From contig CAJJDP010000114.1 of NCBI GenBank assembly GCA_905182995.1, positions 187,772-251,771 of the forward strand: a stretch of 64,000 nt of DNA, read 5' to 3'. The stretch comes from Paramecium octaurelia. Lineage: Eukaryota > Ciliophora > Oligohymenophorea > Peniculida > Parameciidae. Numbering within the stretch: the first letter of the stretch is position 1; the number at the start of each line of letters is the position of its first letter. The notes below the pieces were generated by a model. It worked only from the letters and a program-made list of their open reading frames with translations, did not search any database and was not told where the DNA came from. The translations under genes and the position numbers were made by a program. This document shows positions 25,678 through 37,935 of the stretch, one piece after another.

Positions 25678-27487
25678 ATGTCAACTTCTAAATCAATAAT
25701 AGATGAGACTTACATAAATGTTCATTTGAAGGGAGGAAATCTCCATTCTGAACTTCTACACATAGAAGCTTCTTTCAACAAAGGTATTAACATTATTCAA
25801 TTTAGGATAATTTAAGGGATAATCTATTCCTTTAAGATGCCAATGGTTTAATATTACAAAAGATAAGGATTTTGTAGAAATAGAGGATGTATCAGGATAA
25901 TTTTATCAACCTTGTATACTAGATATTGATACAAAGTAAAATTCTTCAATATTCTTAAAAGAATTATGGTTTAAGCCATACCAATTTTGGACTTTGATTA
26001 CAATGGCATGCCTTTAATGGCAGAAACAAATTTTTTACAAGCCGATTCAAAAATTTTCGATTTAGTAGATTAATACATTAAAATTAGGTTAACTAAGCAT
26101 TCAATGAAGGAGAGATGTAGTTAAATTGCAAATTAGAGAATATTTAAGCACAAGACAATCAATCCTTTAACGATCTTAATTTACCTTTAATATGCACTTT
26201 AATTGCAAATGAAAATGGGTTGATATTGAAAACTGATTAAAATAAGACAATTGTGAATATTGACAAATATGAACTAAAGATCATTAAGAAAAATAACAAT
26301 TAGATTGAGATCTTCAATTAAAATATAAGATTATTAGCAGCTGTAACAAACAACATAGTTCGTGATGCAATTTTTTAATTTAGCAAAACCTTAAAATCAA
26401 AAAAGACTCATTTAAGTGACACAGCTTAATTGTATGTTATCCTCTCTGATTAAGAATAAAAGATAGTTTAAAAGGACAATGAGATTTCTTAATTATTAGA
26501 ATTTAAGCAAAAATTGACAAAGAATCTAAGTGAATTATAATAATAATACAACTTAAATATCAAAAAGATGGAATAAATTGATAAATAATTAGCACAATAA
26601 AGTTAAGTAATAATAAATAAGGACAAGGATATACTAAATTTAAAATAATAAATTGATAAATTAGATGGAAAGACACAAATTTATATTTAAGAAATTAAGG
26701 TTCTAAAAAGTTAAGTAATTTTATTAGAAAATACTAATAAAAAATACTAGCATGAGATTGAAGAATTAAAAAAGAATTAAAACTAAAATTAAGATGAAAT
26801 AAGGGAAATGTTCTATAAAGAAAAGTTAGATAGTTTGAAATAGCAAAATGATGTATATATAATAAATATTTAGAGAAATGCATGAAGGAAAATCAATAAT
26901 GGCAACTTATAAATGATTAATTAATGAAAGAAATAAAAAAGCTTGAAAGCAATTGTACTTTTTACCTTGAAGAGAAAGAATTAATTTAAAATGAATTAAA
27001 TAGTCTAAAAAAGAAGTATGAAAGCTTATTGTAAGAGATTGAACTCAATTAAAAGAAAGAGAAATCTGAAATTTCTTCAGAAGTAATTATTTAATTCTAG
27101 AGTTTTAGAGTGATGTTCAATCAAGCAAGCAATCCGAAATTATTATCTGCTAACCAATTGTGTAGAATAACAATGGATCTTTGGATGAAATAAAAAGATT
27201 GAAAACTACAATAAATAATTTGGAAGCAACAATTAAAAAGTAAAGATGTGAAAAATTTTAGTTTGAAATTTGATTATGAATAGGATATGCTGAAAATAAC
27301 AAATAAACACTTTTTAAAGAGTAATACCTCTCAAGAAATTCAAGTGTTGTAAAAATTAGTATTAATGAAATAATCATATTAGGCTAATTCTTTGGCTGAG
27401 AGTTTATCAGATAAGGAATAAGCTTTACAAACTCAGAGAAATATTAATCGAGAACTACTGAATAAAATATCTGAATTCACAAAGTGA
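25678..27487 (+). CDS. Coiled-coil protein with C2-like N-terminal domain
   Basis: The product is 555 aa, with six introns of 21-26 nt (22, 26, 23, 23, 26 and 22). Residues ~1-170 are a mixed beta-type region (YINVHLKGGNLHSELL, then IPLRCQWFNITKDKDF and VSGQFYQPCILDID), which resembles a small C2-like or immunoglobulin-like fold. Residues ~230-540 are almost pure coiled coil rich in K, E, L, Q and I. Such layouts are common in ciliate basal-body and cortical proteins. No motif fixes a function. One intron ends at TAGAG, where two acceptor AGs are possible. The gene converges on the next one with 37 bp between the stops. Confidence 0.72.
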
Positions 27488-27524
27488 TTACGGGAATAAA
27501 TACATTGATTAATATTTATGATAT

Positions 27525-29512
27525 TCATTAATCTTTAGGCGTTAATCCAAAATATTTATTTTACAAATATAAAGGAAGATGCAATTTAAAAGAATTAGAA
27601 AACATTTTTTTATCCATTTAACAAAATTTAGATGATGATGGACTAGATTATTATCTGGATGTAGTTGAATGTATCCTTCTAGATTATGAGCTTTCCGTAA
27701 CTTATTTTTTTAATAAATATCGAGAATTATCTTACATATAATCAGTGCTTTTTTTAATTTCTTTTAAATTGAATTTTTATTATTATTTCAGTGCCTTTTC
27801 CTCATCTTCATTCATTTTATTTTTAATTGCAGGCTAAGGTGAAAACAATTTTGATAGCACATTACAAATATATATGTTTTATTTTGGTGATTCATAAGCT
27901 GGCATTTCAGATTTTTGTCTTTAATCGAGAGAAATTTTCGTGTTTCTAGGACCTTTTTTAGAATCCTACATAATTTAAAACTCAGTTCTTTATCTTCTAT
28001 GCTTTTCAGATGTAAATAATTACGTAAGTAATGTACTGTAGTTTATATCGGCTTTTGGTGATTCCAAAGTTAAAGTTAGTTCTCGAATTTTTTTATCAAT
28101 TTACTATTTTTTGCTGCTAATCTTAGAAACATGCGTTTTATTTCGTACTAATACAGTGGTTTATAGATCTTCATCGGTAAGTAGTTTCGGATTAAGCTGT
28201 TCTTTGATTTAGGTTCGTTAAAGGATTGCTTGTTTTTCTGTTTGATCAATAAAGTTCTTTTCATATGCTCTAATTTGTGCTAGAGCCTATTTTAGTTTAT
28301 CTTCGTTTAAGGAATTTAAACTTTAGGATAAGGGAGGATCATTATATAATACTCTTAAGAAATCTCTCTTGGATACATAATAGACGGTGTTGGATTCAAA
28401 AGTTGAGATATAAGTGAATTATCTGCATAAATCAGGTTATTTTAAAATTTCTAATTCTCCAAACATCTCACCTGCACCAACAAATTTTAATGTCATAATT
28501 GATTTTGTATCTCTTATGACAAGATTTCCGTACTTCTTTTTCTAATAGAGCATATCTATTTTATCTGAATTCGACAGACTTGGTTTCGAATAGGCAAACC
28601 TATCTTTTAAATTTTATAAATCATCTTGAGAATTATTCTCTGCATTTAATGAAGGGATTCTTAAAGTCTTAACTACCTATTGAAATCATTACTTAATCAT
28701 ACTTTAAATTAGCCAGTTTATATAAAGTAAACTTCATTTGAAGGATCCCCTTCTCTAAATATTGGATGATTTAGTCCATATTTGCTTTATTTAATAACAT
28801 CAAATAAGGATTTGATACTTGCAAATTTCCAATCTCTAAAAATACTCAATCTAGCAAACTCTTCAAAGTACATTTATCTTTGTTGGTTAATCTTATTTTG
28901 AATTATTTAGGATTACCACAGTTTTTTTGATAGCCATATAATCTTCAGCTTCTAGGACTGCTAAATGAGTTGGAAGTATGGCTTTGACTGAAGCTGAGCG
29001 AGGCTCATTATTTTCAAGTGCTAGTTCTCCAAACGCTTATCCAACTTACAATTAGATTAATTCTTTTTCTTGAATTTCATTTTAAAACATTAATCGTTTA
29101 TGGATGGATACCTTCCCTTACAAAATGATATAGAAAGTAGTACCAACATCACCTTAAACTTGAATCAAAAAATACCTTCTCGAAATAATGTTTAGCCATA
29201 AGAAAGGAATGTATAACTCATTTTTCTTAGGCACCTTTCCCATAATAAAGGACCTTGATCTTTTTCAATTAATTTTTAAAAATAGTCAATATGAATAGTA
29301 GCTTTTTTAAGGATTTCAATTTCTGATTGAGTTCTATGATAAGAGGATTTAGTGAGGATGATGCATAGAATACCAAATATTTATTCTTATGATAACGTTT
29401 CATAAAGAGATGGGTTTAGTTCCATTTGAAGAATATATTATTTGAGTTTTTTATTCTCTTATTCTTTCAAAGCTTATGTATTTAATGAGTTTTTGCGAAT
29501 TAATTTATTCAT
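27525..29512 (-). CDS. Cyclic nucleotide-binding domain protein
   Basis: The product is 637 aa, with introns of 23, 25 and 26 nt. It carries two cNMP-binding-type domains. One has LFREGDVGTTFYIILQGKV and QVGQAFGELALENNEPRSAS, the typical phosphate-binding cassette (FGELAL-x5-RSA). The second has PIFREGDPSNEVYFIQTG and GAGEMFGELEIL, where the cassette is less canonical. The C-terminal 250 aa is polar and Q/K-rich with no catalytic domain, and there is no transmembrane segment. It therefore resembles a PKA-regulatory-like or ciliary cNMP-binding adaptor rather than a channel. Binding is likely for the first domain and uncertain for the second. Confidence 0.82.
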
Positions 29513-29548
29513 TATTATTTATATAAGCAAGAAATTGGAAAATCTATA

Positions 29549-30606
29549 ATGAAAGGACAACAAACACCAAGTCGTTTTCCAAAAATTAATTAATTTGAGA
29601 CTCAGTTCTCTCATTTATCATTAAGCAATTTCTAAGAATAAAAACATAATCCATCTATTTGCAAGGGAATGTTAAGCATGATTAATCCTAAACCTCCCTG
29701 TGAAAACAAAAAAATAAAGCAATCTAGTATATATTTTAAAGAATAGGCCAATTTGAATAGAAGGCACATTGTTTAAAGAGATGTCCATTAGAAGAGGGCA
29801 CCAGCTTTGATTTAGATTTGGCAGTGTTTAAAATACGACCCTGTTAAAGGCAATGTGAACATAATCATAAACAATGTCCATATTTTCATTCAGAAGGTGA
29901 TTTAAGAAGACCAGGCACATATTACAAAGCAGAATTATGTCCATATAAATTAGAATAAAAAGAATGTCCTCATGGTTATAGTTGTTGTAAAGCGCATAAT
30001 CAATATGAATTGTTATATTAAGAAGACAATTATCGAAAACTATTTTGTCCTTAACCATAAAATTGTTGCTTTGGTATGTATTGTCCTTATGCTCATTTTG
30101 AGAAGGACATCAAATGTGAGTTGATCCATCTATATTAGCACGATTAAGACTATTATATGTTTCATTATAAAACTGTTGCTTGTCCCTATTCACTCTTTAA
30201 TCATAATTTAGTAATCTATAATTTAATTAGGTCAACTTGTGATTATTATCATAATGAGAGTGATAAACGCAGAAGAGTTTAAGATATTAATTATTAGCCT
30301 TAATAATGTTCAAGTTGGATGTAAAATAAGTGTTGTTCTAATGAATGTTCATTTTGTCATTCTATCTTTGAACTTTATTTTCATCCTCTTATGTATAAAA
30401 CCTTTGAATGTACATAGTAAAATTGTTATCGTGCTATCTGCCCTGGATATCATGATGAAAATGATTAAAGGTGAGTGTTTTAATATTATTAAAGATAATT
30501 AAATCCATTAGTTAGAAATGGAATTATGAAAATAGTTCCCAAAAATAGATTCGAAGAGAAATAACCAAAAACACAGACTATCAAGTTTCCAAGCATATAT
30601 TAATGA
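29549..30606 (+). CDS. Unkempt-like CCCH zinc-finger protein
   Basis: The product is 337 aa, with introns of 20 and 24 nt. A polar leader of ~60 aa is followed by a dense run of Cys/His fingers. Examples are CPYFHSEGDLRRPGTYYKAE, CPHGYSCCKAHNQYELLY and CFGMYCPYAHFEKD, then YKTVACP with CDYYHNESDKRRR, CSFCHSIFELYFHPLMYKT and CYRAICPGYHDEN. The motif order and linkers (H..S.DRRR, CH...E..FHP..YK) match the tandem CCCH arrays of Unkempt, an RNA-binding translational repressor. Cytoplasmic mRNA binding is thus inferred. No RING domain follows, unlike animal Unkempt. If the last intron is retained, an earlier stop at 30472 would be used. Confidence 0.75.
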
Positions 30607-30651
30607 ACTATTTTACAAATTCATATACTCTTTATTATTTAAATAAATTTT

Positions 30652-31488
30652 ATGTCATTCTGTTAAGAGTAATTTTTTATTAATATGTGAAGACCCAAAG
30701 TTGACTGTCAATACCTGAAATCCGTAATAAAGAATCTTAACACCAGATTACACATATTAGAAAACACTAATCAGAATTGCGAATTGAAAAATAACGAAGT
30801 CATGGAGTAAATTACTGAGGATTTAGTTATCCCAAAACTCAAACTCAACAAAATCCAAATTGGATTTATCGAAAACAATGTTCCTTAAAAGAAAGTCTTA
30901 GTGACCTTTGGAAACAAAGAGAATTTCAGAATGGACAATTGTGATCAAGTTGGAGATAGAATAGATTAAAACATTCTTGCTATTAATTAACCCTCTCCTC
31001 AAAAAAAAATCATATCATAGTCATTGTTAGTGAGTTAATAACTCCAAATTCTCAAATAAAAGGATAATAAGTTTAACAATATTAACAAATAACCTAAACT
31101 CAAATTAGTCAAACAGGATTCCAATCTAATTCATCCCATTTTCTCAAAAAAGAATTCCGATTAATAATCACTAGGGACTAAATTCTATACTCGAAATAAT
31201 TCAATATAGTCAACTCCTGTTAAATAAATTGCTTATAATTCATCATTAGGAACTACTCCATTAAGAAGAAAGAATTCTTAAAAGAATAGCGATGTATTTA
31301 TCAATTCATTATAAATTGATGATACGATGCATAATCAAAGCAAGTTTCTTAAATATTTTCAATAAAATTACGGATCTAATAAATAATGTAATACTTTTGA
31401 TAATGCTACTATAAATTTATAGAGAAGAACTTCTTTAAAATCTTAAAATAAGATCACTCTGGTTGATGCTTAAATTATAAATATTTGA
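30652..31488 (+). CDS. Low-complexity Q/N/K-rich protein, unknown
   Basis: The product is 270 aa. The start exon is tiny (MSFCQE) and is joined by a 24-nt intron (GTAATT...GAAG). A short helical segment (YLKSVIKNLNTRLHILENTN) near the start may be a coiled coil. The rest is disordered, rich in S, Q, N and K, with possible phosphosites such as SPQKK and TTPLRRK. No domain is recognised. Without the intron the frame has no N-terminal ATG, which supports the splice. Confidence 0.6.
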
Positions 31489-31587
31489 TTTTCATATTAT
31501 TCACATTTTCATATTACTTTATTTGATGACTATTGAATTTTTCGTTTAATAAAGAAAATTAGTAAAAACGATATATTTATTAAAATA

Positions 31588-32843
31588 ATGAAAAGCATAG
31601 TAGCTGTAACATTAGTTCTGTGTCTCCTTTCGAATCAAGTTATCTCAAAGAAGCATAACTAAGATGAAGAGCATTCAGCTTTTGAAAAAAGTACAGCATA
31701 ATATTTAATAAACAGGCCATAAAAAACTAGCTCTCTCTGATGATCCAGCCTATGGAAAATTAGAAGAAATTCAAGACCATCCTCTTGGATCTAAGATTCT
31801 TTAAACCATTGCTCTTTAATTAAGAGGAAATGAGTCATTAAGTGCTGTTAGCAAATTATTGAATGATTTGAAAGGTGATCTTGAGGTAAATATGTAATCT
31901 ATTCTAGGGTAAACAAATTGATGCTGATAATGAAAGAGCTCAAATTGGATCATAATGCAAAAAAGATCTTTAAAATTATAGTCAAAGAATTAGTTTATCA
32001 ATCAATGAAATCAAGGATGCTGAATTCAAAGCTAAAAGATTGAATGAAGCCATTGCTGTCTACTAAGCTGAAATCAACGAAAAGGCCAGATAAATCAAAG
32101 TCTTTTAAGCTAAAGATGATACCTTAAGAGATATTAGAAGATAAGACAACTTAGATTTCTCAACCAGAACAACCTAAATGAAGGAGATGGTACAAGCCTT
32201 TGAAGTCATTTTACCAAAACTTCATTAAGTTTGGGATGTAGCTGCAGCTCATAAGGCTGGTTCTTTCATTGAAGAAGAAGCTATCAATGAAGCCTTAGTT
32301 CAATTAGCTAAGATTGGAGAAGAAAATCCAATTACTGCTATGGTTGCTTTGACATCCACCTTAGAACCAACTGCAGTTTAGACCTTAATCGAAAAAATGG
32401 AAGCCATTAGAGATTCCATCAAGGAAAGTATCTCTGCTGAAGAAGAAGCTGAAGCCAAGAATGCCAGAGTATTATTATTTTATCTATCTTGTTTAGGACA
32501 CTGACACTATATTGGCTGCTATTTTCAATGCTATTGAAAGTTTAACCAGAGAAAAGGCAAGTGATGAGGAAGCCTTGTAAGAGACTATTAGAAATAGAGA
32601 TATTCAAGATAAGAGAAGCAGGGATGCTCATGCTGTATCATATTATGTTATCATTAGGAATTCAATGCTGCTAAGAATGGAAACTAATAAAGAAATCAAT
32701 AATGTTAGGAATACGAATTATAATATTAATAAAACACCATTGAAAGAGATAAATAAATTGCCATCATTAAGGATGTCTAAAACATCATAGCCACCAAAAT
32801 AGAAGTTGTTACATGCTTTGTTGAGGAAAACAATTTATTTTGA
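31588..32843 (+). CDS. Trichocyst matrix protein (TMP) precursor
   Basis: The product is 385 aa, with introns of 25, 22, 28 and 23 nt. An N-terminal signal peptide is present (MKSIVAVTLVLCLLSNQVIS). Long amphipathic alpha-helical segments follow, for example LNDLKGDLE, QISLSINEIKDAEFKAK-type sequence and ENPITAMVALTSTLEPTAVQ, with few cysteines. This is the pattern of Paramecium trichocyst matrix proteins, which are secreted into dense-core granules, cleaved, and packed into the crystalline trichocyst that is fired on exocytosis. The gene belongs to a large multigene family in Paramecium, so the exact member is unknown. It looks intact. Confidence 0.85.
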
Positions 32844-32867
32844 TATTAATTATATTACAATAAAACA

Positions 32868-34442
32868 ATATTAGAAAGAATTCCTCTTCATATTATATGT
32901 CTAATTCTTCTAACTAAATTTTTTATTGCTATCCACAAATCTATTGACAGTTACTTTGTAGCTGTAAACAAATTTTTTATTAAATTTAATAACCCTCTTG
33001 TTATACTGACAATCAAAGTCCACACTGGAATCAAAAGTTAACCATAAATAAACGTTGCAGTTAAACGAATTATTCTTATTAAGCCCTAATTATAATATTA
33101 TGATTACATTATACAAATATTTACTCAAATTCCAAAAGGGCAATAATAAAAATCTATATACATTAGTGGAGATGATTCTTATAATTGATACAAGAATATT
33201 GTAAAATGGTTTTAGGATATAAATAAATATATTCCTAAGAATCAACTTATATATTATCTCTATTATGATCCAAGTGGAACACCTATAAGTATTCACGCAG
33301 ATTTAAAAATAAATGAATTCACTTATCTTAGCAATAATTTTGTATATCACATCAACAATGATGAATCGTAAAAGTTAATATATTTTGATTATTAGAATCT
33401 CATATAAAAAATCTATTACAATCCATCTGACTGCTTTGCCGATTGGAATCAAAATCAATTTATATAGAAAGTCATATAAGAGAAATTTTACAACCTTGTA
33501 TGTGTAAGTTAATACAATTCTATACAAAAATTTAACCATTAGATACTCATATATATTAAGTAAAATATAAGTGTAAAAGTTGCTTATTATCCATCTTAAC
33601 CCTTTGCAGAAATTTACAATAATAGTTTTGTACAAGACATCAACAAGCAGAAATCTCATAAAACGCAATGAGCTCAATATGACATAATCATAGAATGGTA
33701 TCAGTATATAATTGACTGTGAATTCATAAAGATTTATTATAACTATTCTTATGATGTGCAACAAATTTGTCACAATGTATATAATGGCTGTCTTAGTTGG
33801 AATAAAGATGTGATTATAGAAACACATGGCTAAAGGTACAATAATCTTTAAGGATAAGGGGATTGTAATGATTGAAGTGAATTCTTGGATTATTGATCTC
33901 AAATGAGCAAATTTGAAGATCATATTGATGATAAATATTGCATACCAGTCTAGAATATATTTAGAGCATCTGCCTAAAAAATAGATAGCGTCAAGTATTT
34001 AATTGCAAATAAAAGTCAAGCAGGAGTAAATATAATTGAAAATTATTGAGAGTACATGAGATAACCACGATAAGCATTAAGCAATTTTTCCATAAAAGTA
34101 GAGTAGGCAATTATAAATTTGATTTGTGCAGCAATCAATTATTAGATTGATTGTACAATGGAGTAGTCTCCACATTAGGACTACTGGTAATAGAGGCAAG
34201 GCAAGAATTAGTTTTAAAACTTTGACTAAGATGTGATCACTTTTGTTGAGTAAACCTCCACAATACTTATCATTTTCATTTTAAATATCTGATGTTTCAT
34301 TCTATTATCTTTGGGAGTTTGGTTCATGCAGTTCTTATGGTTCTTCGCCTTATTCTTATGGTTAATTATTAATGTCAGAATATTAATTCATGGAGATTTA
34401 TTAATTTATTTTAGATTAATCAAACAAAGTAATGGGAAATGA
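32868..34442 (+). pseudogene. Membrane-protein gene interrupted by in-frame TGA codons
   Basis: One frame reads as protein for ~1.5 kb but holds six internal TGA codons at 33186, 33669, 33873, 33894, 34047 and 34290 before a TGA at 34440. There is no in-frame ATG before 33903. The predicted chain has a signal-like start (ICLILLTKFFIAI), a lumenal region with scattered C and W (DCFADWNQNQF, GCLSWNKDV), and a C-terminal hydrophobic block (CFILLSLGVWFMQFLWFFAL). The TGAs sit where tryptophan would fit (for example SYN-x-YKN, DCND-x-SEF, ENY-x-EYM). TAA/TAG are used freely as glutamine. No frameshift is needed anywhere. It is most simply a pseudogene of an unknown secreted type-I membrane protein. 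Readthrough or editing are alternatives treated as a finding. Confidence 0.6.
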
Positions 34443-34553
34443 TATTAGGAATTACTAAAATGATGAAGATAGATAGACAATAGAATTGAGAATGTTTAAA
34501 TTTCTTAAAATAATTATTTTAATCCATAAATAAAATTAAGATTTTAATAAATT

Positions 34554-35728
34554 ATGAGTAAAAAGGACCTTGAAATCACAGTTGGATGTAATATAATATT
34601 AATAAATAATAGAAATTAGAAAGGCAATTCCTTAACATTTATTTAAAAAGAATGAGTTAAGATTTTTAGTTTCTGTAGGTTAAGCTGTTAGCTGCACATT
34701 ATTGCTAACATATTTAGCTTATAATTATATCCCCTTGACTTGGTTGGCTCTACCAATTTGGGTGGCATATGCCTTTTTAACAGGAACTGTGGCCACAGGA
34801 ATATGTATGATGTTATGTTAAAACTTAGGGGTTCTCGGTCATGAATGTGGACATTTTGCATTCTCAGATATCAGATGGTTGAATGATGCTTTAGGCTTCA
34901 TATTACATGAAATATTGTTGGTACCTTATTATTCATGGTAACATTCTCATGCTCTTCATCATGCTAAGACCAATCATTTAACTGAAGGTGAAACACATAA
35001 TCCTGTCATCATTGATTCAAAAATGGGAAAAATATATTAAAAAATGAAAGATATTTTGGGAGTGGAATCTTTTGCTTGCGTTTAGATCTTCAATATTGCA
35101 GTTTTGGGTTGGCCTCTTTATCTTTTAGTTGGCGTCACAGGAGGATCAGCAAGAGGATTCACTAGTCATTTCATAGTCCCCAACAAGTTGTTCCCACCCA
35201 AAATGCTGGTTAAAGTGACTGCTTCAAATATTGGATTATGTTTAGTTATTTATGGACTTTACAAATGGTATTAAGCAACCTCATTTGCTGAAGTAATGGC
35301 TTTGTATATTGGTCCTTATTTGGTAGTCAATATGTGGTTGACTATCATCACTTTCTTATAACACACTGATGCTGATGTTCCTCATTTTGATGAAACCGCC
35401 TGGACTTGGTTGAAAGGTATATTACTATATTTATTTAAGGTGCTTTATGTACCATTGATAGAAATTATCCATTGTGGATTGATGCTTTATAATTTGAAAT
35501 TGGTACAACTCATGTAGTCCATCATGTCTTTTCTGAATTACCTCATTACAATGCAAGAGTATATTATTTAGTTATCATTTACAGGAAGCTAATATCTATG
35601 TAAAATAAGTCATTGGAGATTTATATAATCAAGATGCCAAAAAGTTATGGACATCCCTCTATAATTCTGCAAGTCTTGTTGGAGTAGAACACAAAGGAAA
35701 CGGAGTGTGGAAATTCGCTAAGGCTTGA
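34554..35728 (+). CDS. Delta-12-type fatty acid desaturase
   Basis: The product is 366 aa, with introns of 25, 23 and 26 nt. The three histidine boxes that bind the di-iron centre are present and in order: HECGH, HSHALHH and HVVHH. Membrane helices lie between them ([27 protein letters not shown]-like segment). Sequence around the boxes ([33 protein letters not shown]) matches acyl-lipid omega-6/delta-12 desaturases of the ER, which convert oleate to linoleate with cytochrome b5 as electron donor. Length is typical of the family. Regiospecificity (delta-12 versus omega-3) cannot be fixed from sequence by eye. Confidence 0.9.
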
Positions 35729-35808
35729 TTATCATTTAGTATATATTGATCGACACATATTAACATCAAATATATTCTTATATTACAAATAATTTAAATC
35801 TTTAAATT

Positions 35809-37083
35809 ATGAGCAAAAAGGATAAAGATTATACAGGGTAACTTGTTATTTATTATTCATTTAAGATTTCCAGGTGATTGCAATCAGACTCAACTCAAGG
35901 CTTTGGCTGATTTCAGAAATATTGTCAATAGTATGGGATTGAATGAGAAAATCTATGATGATCCATATCTCTTGAGGTTTCTAAGGGCAAGGAAGTTTGA
36001 TATTACTAAAACTCAAGTTATGTTTAACGATTTCATTAAATGGCGTAAAGAAAACGATGTTGATAACATTATGGTAATATTTAAATAATCTTAGACATAT
36101 ATGTTTGATGAATTACCACAAGTAAGAACTCACTACCCTCATGGTTATCACAAAACAGATAAAATGGTATTCAATTTCTATATCTATTTTAGGGAAGACC
36201 AATTTACATTGAAAGGATTGGAATGTTATAATTGAATAAACTTTTTGAAATCACTTCAGAATAAAGATTGATCAAATATTACATCTAATCATATGAATTA
36301 TTGCTTAAAAGAATATTTCCAGCATGTTCTTAAGCAAAAGGAACAAGAATAGATTAGACCTTCACAATTTTGGATCTTAAAGGTGGGTCAATGAAGATGG
36401 TTTCTAAATAAGTTTATAATTTCATTCAATTAGCATCAAATGTTGGTTAAAATAATTATCCTGAAATATTGGGAAAGTAAAATTATCTATAAATATAATA
36501 GAATGTATATTGTTAATGCCCCTATGATGTTCACGGGTATTTGGGCCATGATCAAAATATGGTTAGATGAGAAAACAAAAAATAAAATCACTATTTTGGG
36601 TTCAAGTTACAAGGATGAATTATTAAAACACATAGATATTGATAATTTACCTGATTTTTTGGGAGGAAATTCAAAATGTGAAAATACAGAGGCTCTTTCT
36701 TTAAATATTGGTCCTTGGAATCCAGATGGTACTAAGCCACTCTTTCCAGTCGAATAACCTGCTTAATAAGAGTACTCATTTTTTTCATTTAAATAGATAG
36801 GAGACTCAAGAATTAACTTAAACATAAGAAGACGAAGATTAAAAATAAAAATTAGATCAATTGAAATCAGCCTTGGCAGATATGTAATTTGCATCTCCAA
36901 CTGAAAAAGCTCCTCATAATCCCAATAAGTACGAAGTCACAACTTAAAACAATCATATGGTTAGTGATACACCTCTTAATACAGAAGTGGTAAGAATATA
37001 ATGTTTACATTTAGGGTGAAGAAGACAATCAATTTTCACAATAGCAATAACAATAATTATAATAGTAATTACAATAGGATTGA
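35809..37083 (+). CDS. SEC14/CRAL-TRIO domain lipid-transfer protein
   Basis: The product is 374 aa with six introns (28, 21, 26, 25, 25 and 25 nt). The N-terminal CRAL-TRIO-N helix set has DDPYLLRFLRARKFDITKTQ. The lipid-binding lobe follows: GRPIYIERIGMLQLNKLFEI, TFTILDLKGGSMKM, NNYPEILGKMYIVNAPMMF and LPDFLGG, all standard Sec14 signatures. The C-terminal ~90 aa is acidic and ends in a glutamine run. Sec14 proteins exchange phosphatidylinositol and phosphatidylcholine at Golgi and other membranes. Residues lining the PI headgroup site look conserved in the ERIG and FLGG blocks. Confidence 0.9.
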
Positions 37084-37935
37084 TTTAGACATTAAAAATA
37101 TATATATATATTTAAATTTTTCAGAAAACGAATTATTTCATATTATAATTATAAGAAACACTACTTCATAGTAGATAATACTAAACCTCCTATTCAGTTT
37201 ATAATAAGATGAGATTCTACTTTAGATTTCATATAAATTACCTATTGTATAACCAATATTTATCATGATATTTCAGATAGGATTTATATTAAATTTAATA
37301 CTATTTCTATTAAACAAAGCCTAATCAATATCTATATTACCCCTGAGTAGCCAATAAAATAATAGTGTTCAAGTAGTTATTCACTGAAAATAATTAATAT
37401 TATGTAATGACTATATTTTTAATAAAAAACAGTAATTTAAAATAAAATAATTGTTTCTTAAATGAATTTACTGCATTTATAGATTATTTATACTTAAAAG
37501 AAGGCCTATTCTAAAATAAAATTCTAAATTAAGGTTTTGAGTAATGATATATTAAAACAATGAGTGGTTGAAGGGTTATTGGACTTTGTTTCTCTAAAGT
37601 ATATAATGTAATTGATAAGGAGACAATAAAGGATATTAGCCCACATCTTATCCATTAATGTTCAATCAAAATTGAAAGTTTATAAGAATAGTAGCAATAT
37701 ATAGTAATTAATTATTATTCATATATGGCATAGTTATAGATCATTGAATGACATTAGTTTTGTATAATGGTAACTCTAGTATGATTTTATCATTGTTATG
37801 TTTGATTAACCAGTTGAAATGTTACGAGGGGATTGAAGTTGCTAATATTTTTTTACGTTGATTCATATTTGCATAAAAAGATGAAATTGATTATCATGAG
37901 GAATAATATAAATTAAATAATTTATACACGTTTAG
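37084..37935. other. Intergenic, nothing recognised
   Basis: This 850-bp AT-rich spacer between the SEC14-like and pyrophosphatase genes includes a short AT dinucleotide run at about 37098-37112. TGA occurs in all frames. No RNA gene or exon chain was seen. Confidence 0.5.

Noticed and set aside
31588-32843. Trichocyst gene reading through its TGA into the downstream interrupted gene
   Set aside because: The two frames happen to match (one-in-three chance), but the trichocyst protein is complete and the downstream part begins with its own signal-like segment.
33375-33923. 182-codon open frame on the minus strand, rich in hydrophobic residues
   Set aside because: It is the reverse of the better plus-strand protein frame and uses no TAA/TAG glutamine codons. 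The hydrophobic bias is what antisense of K/N/Q-rich sequence gives.
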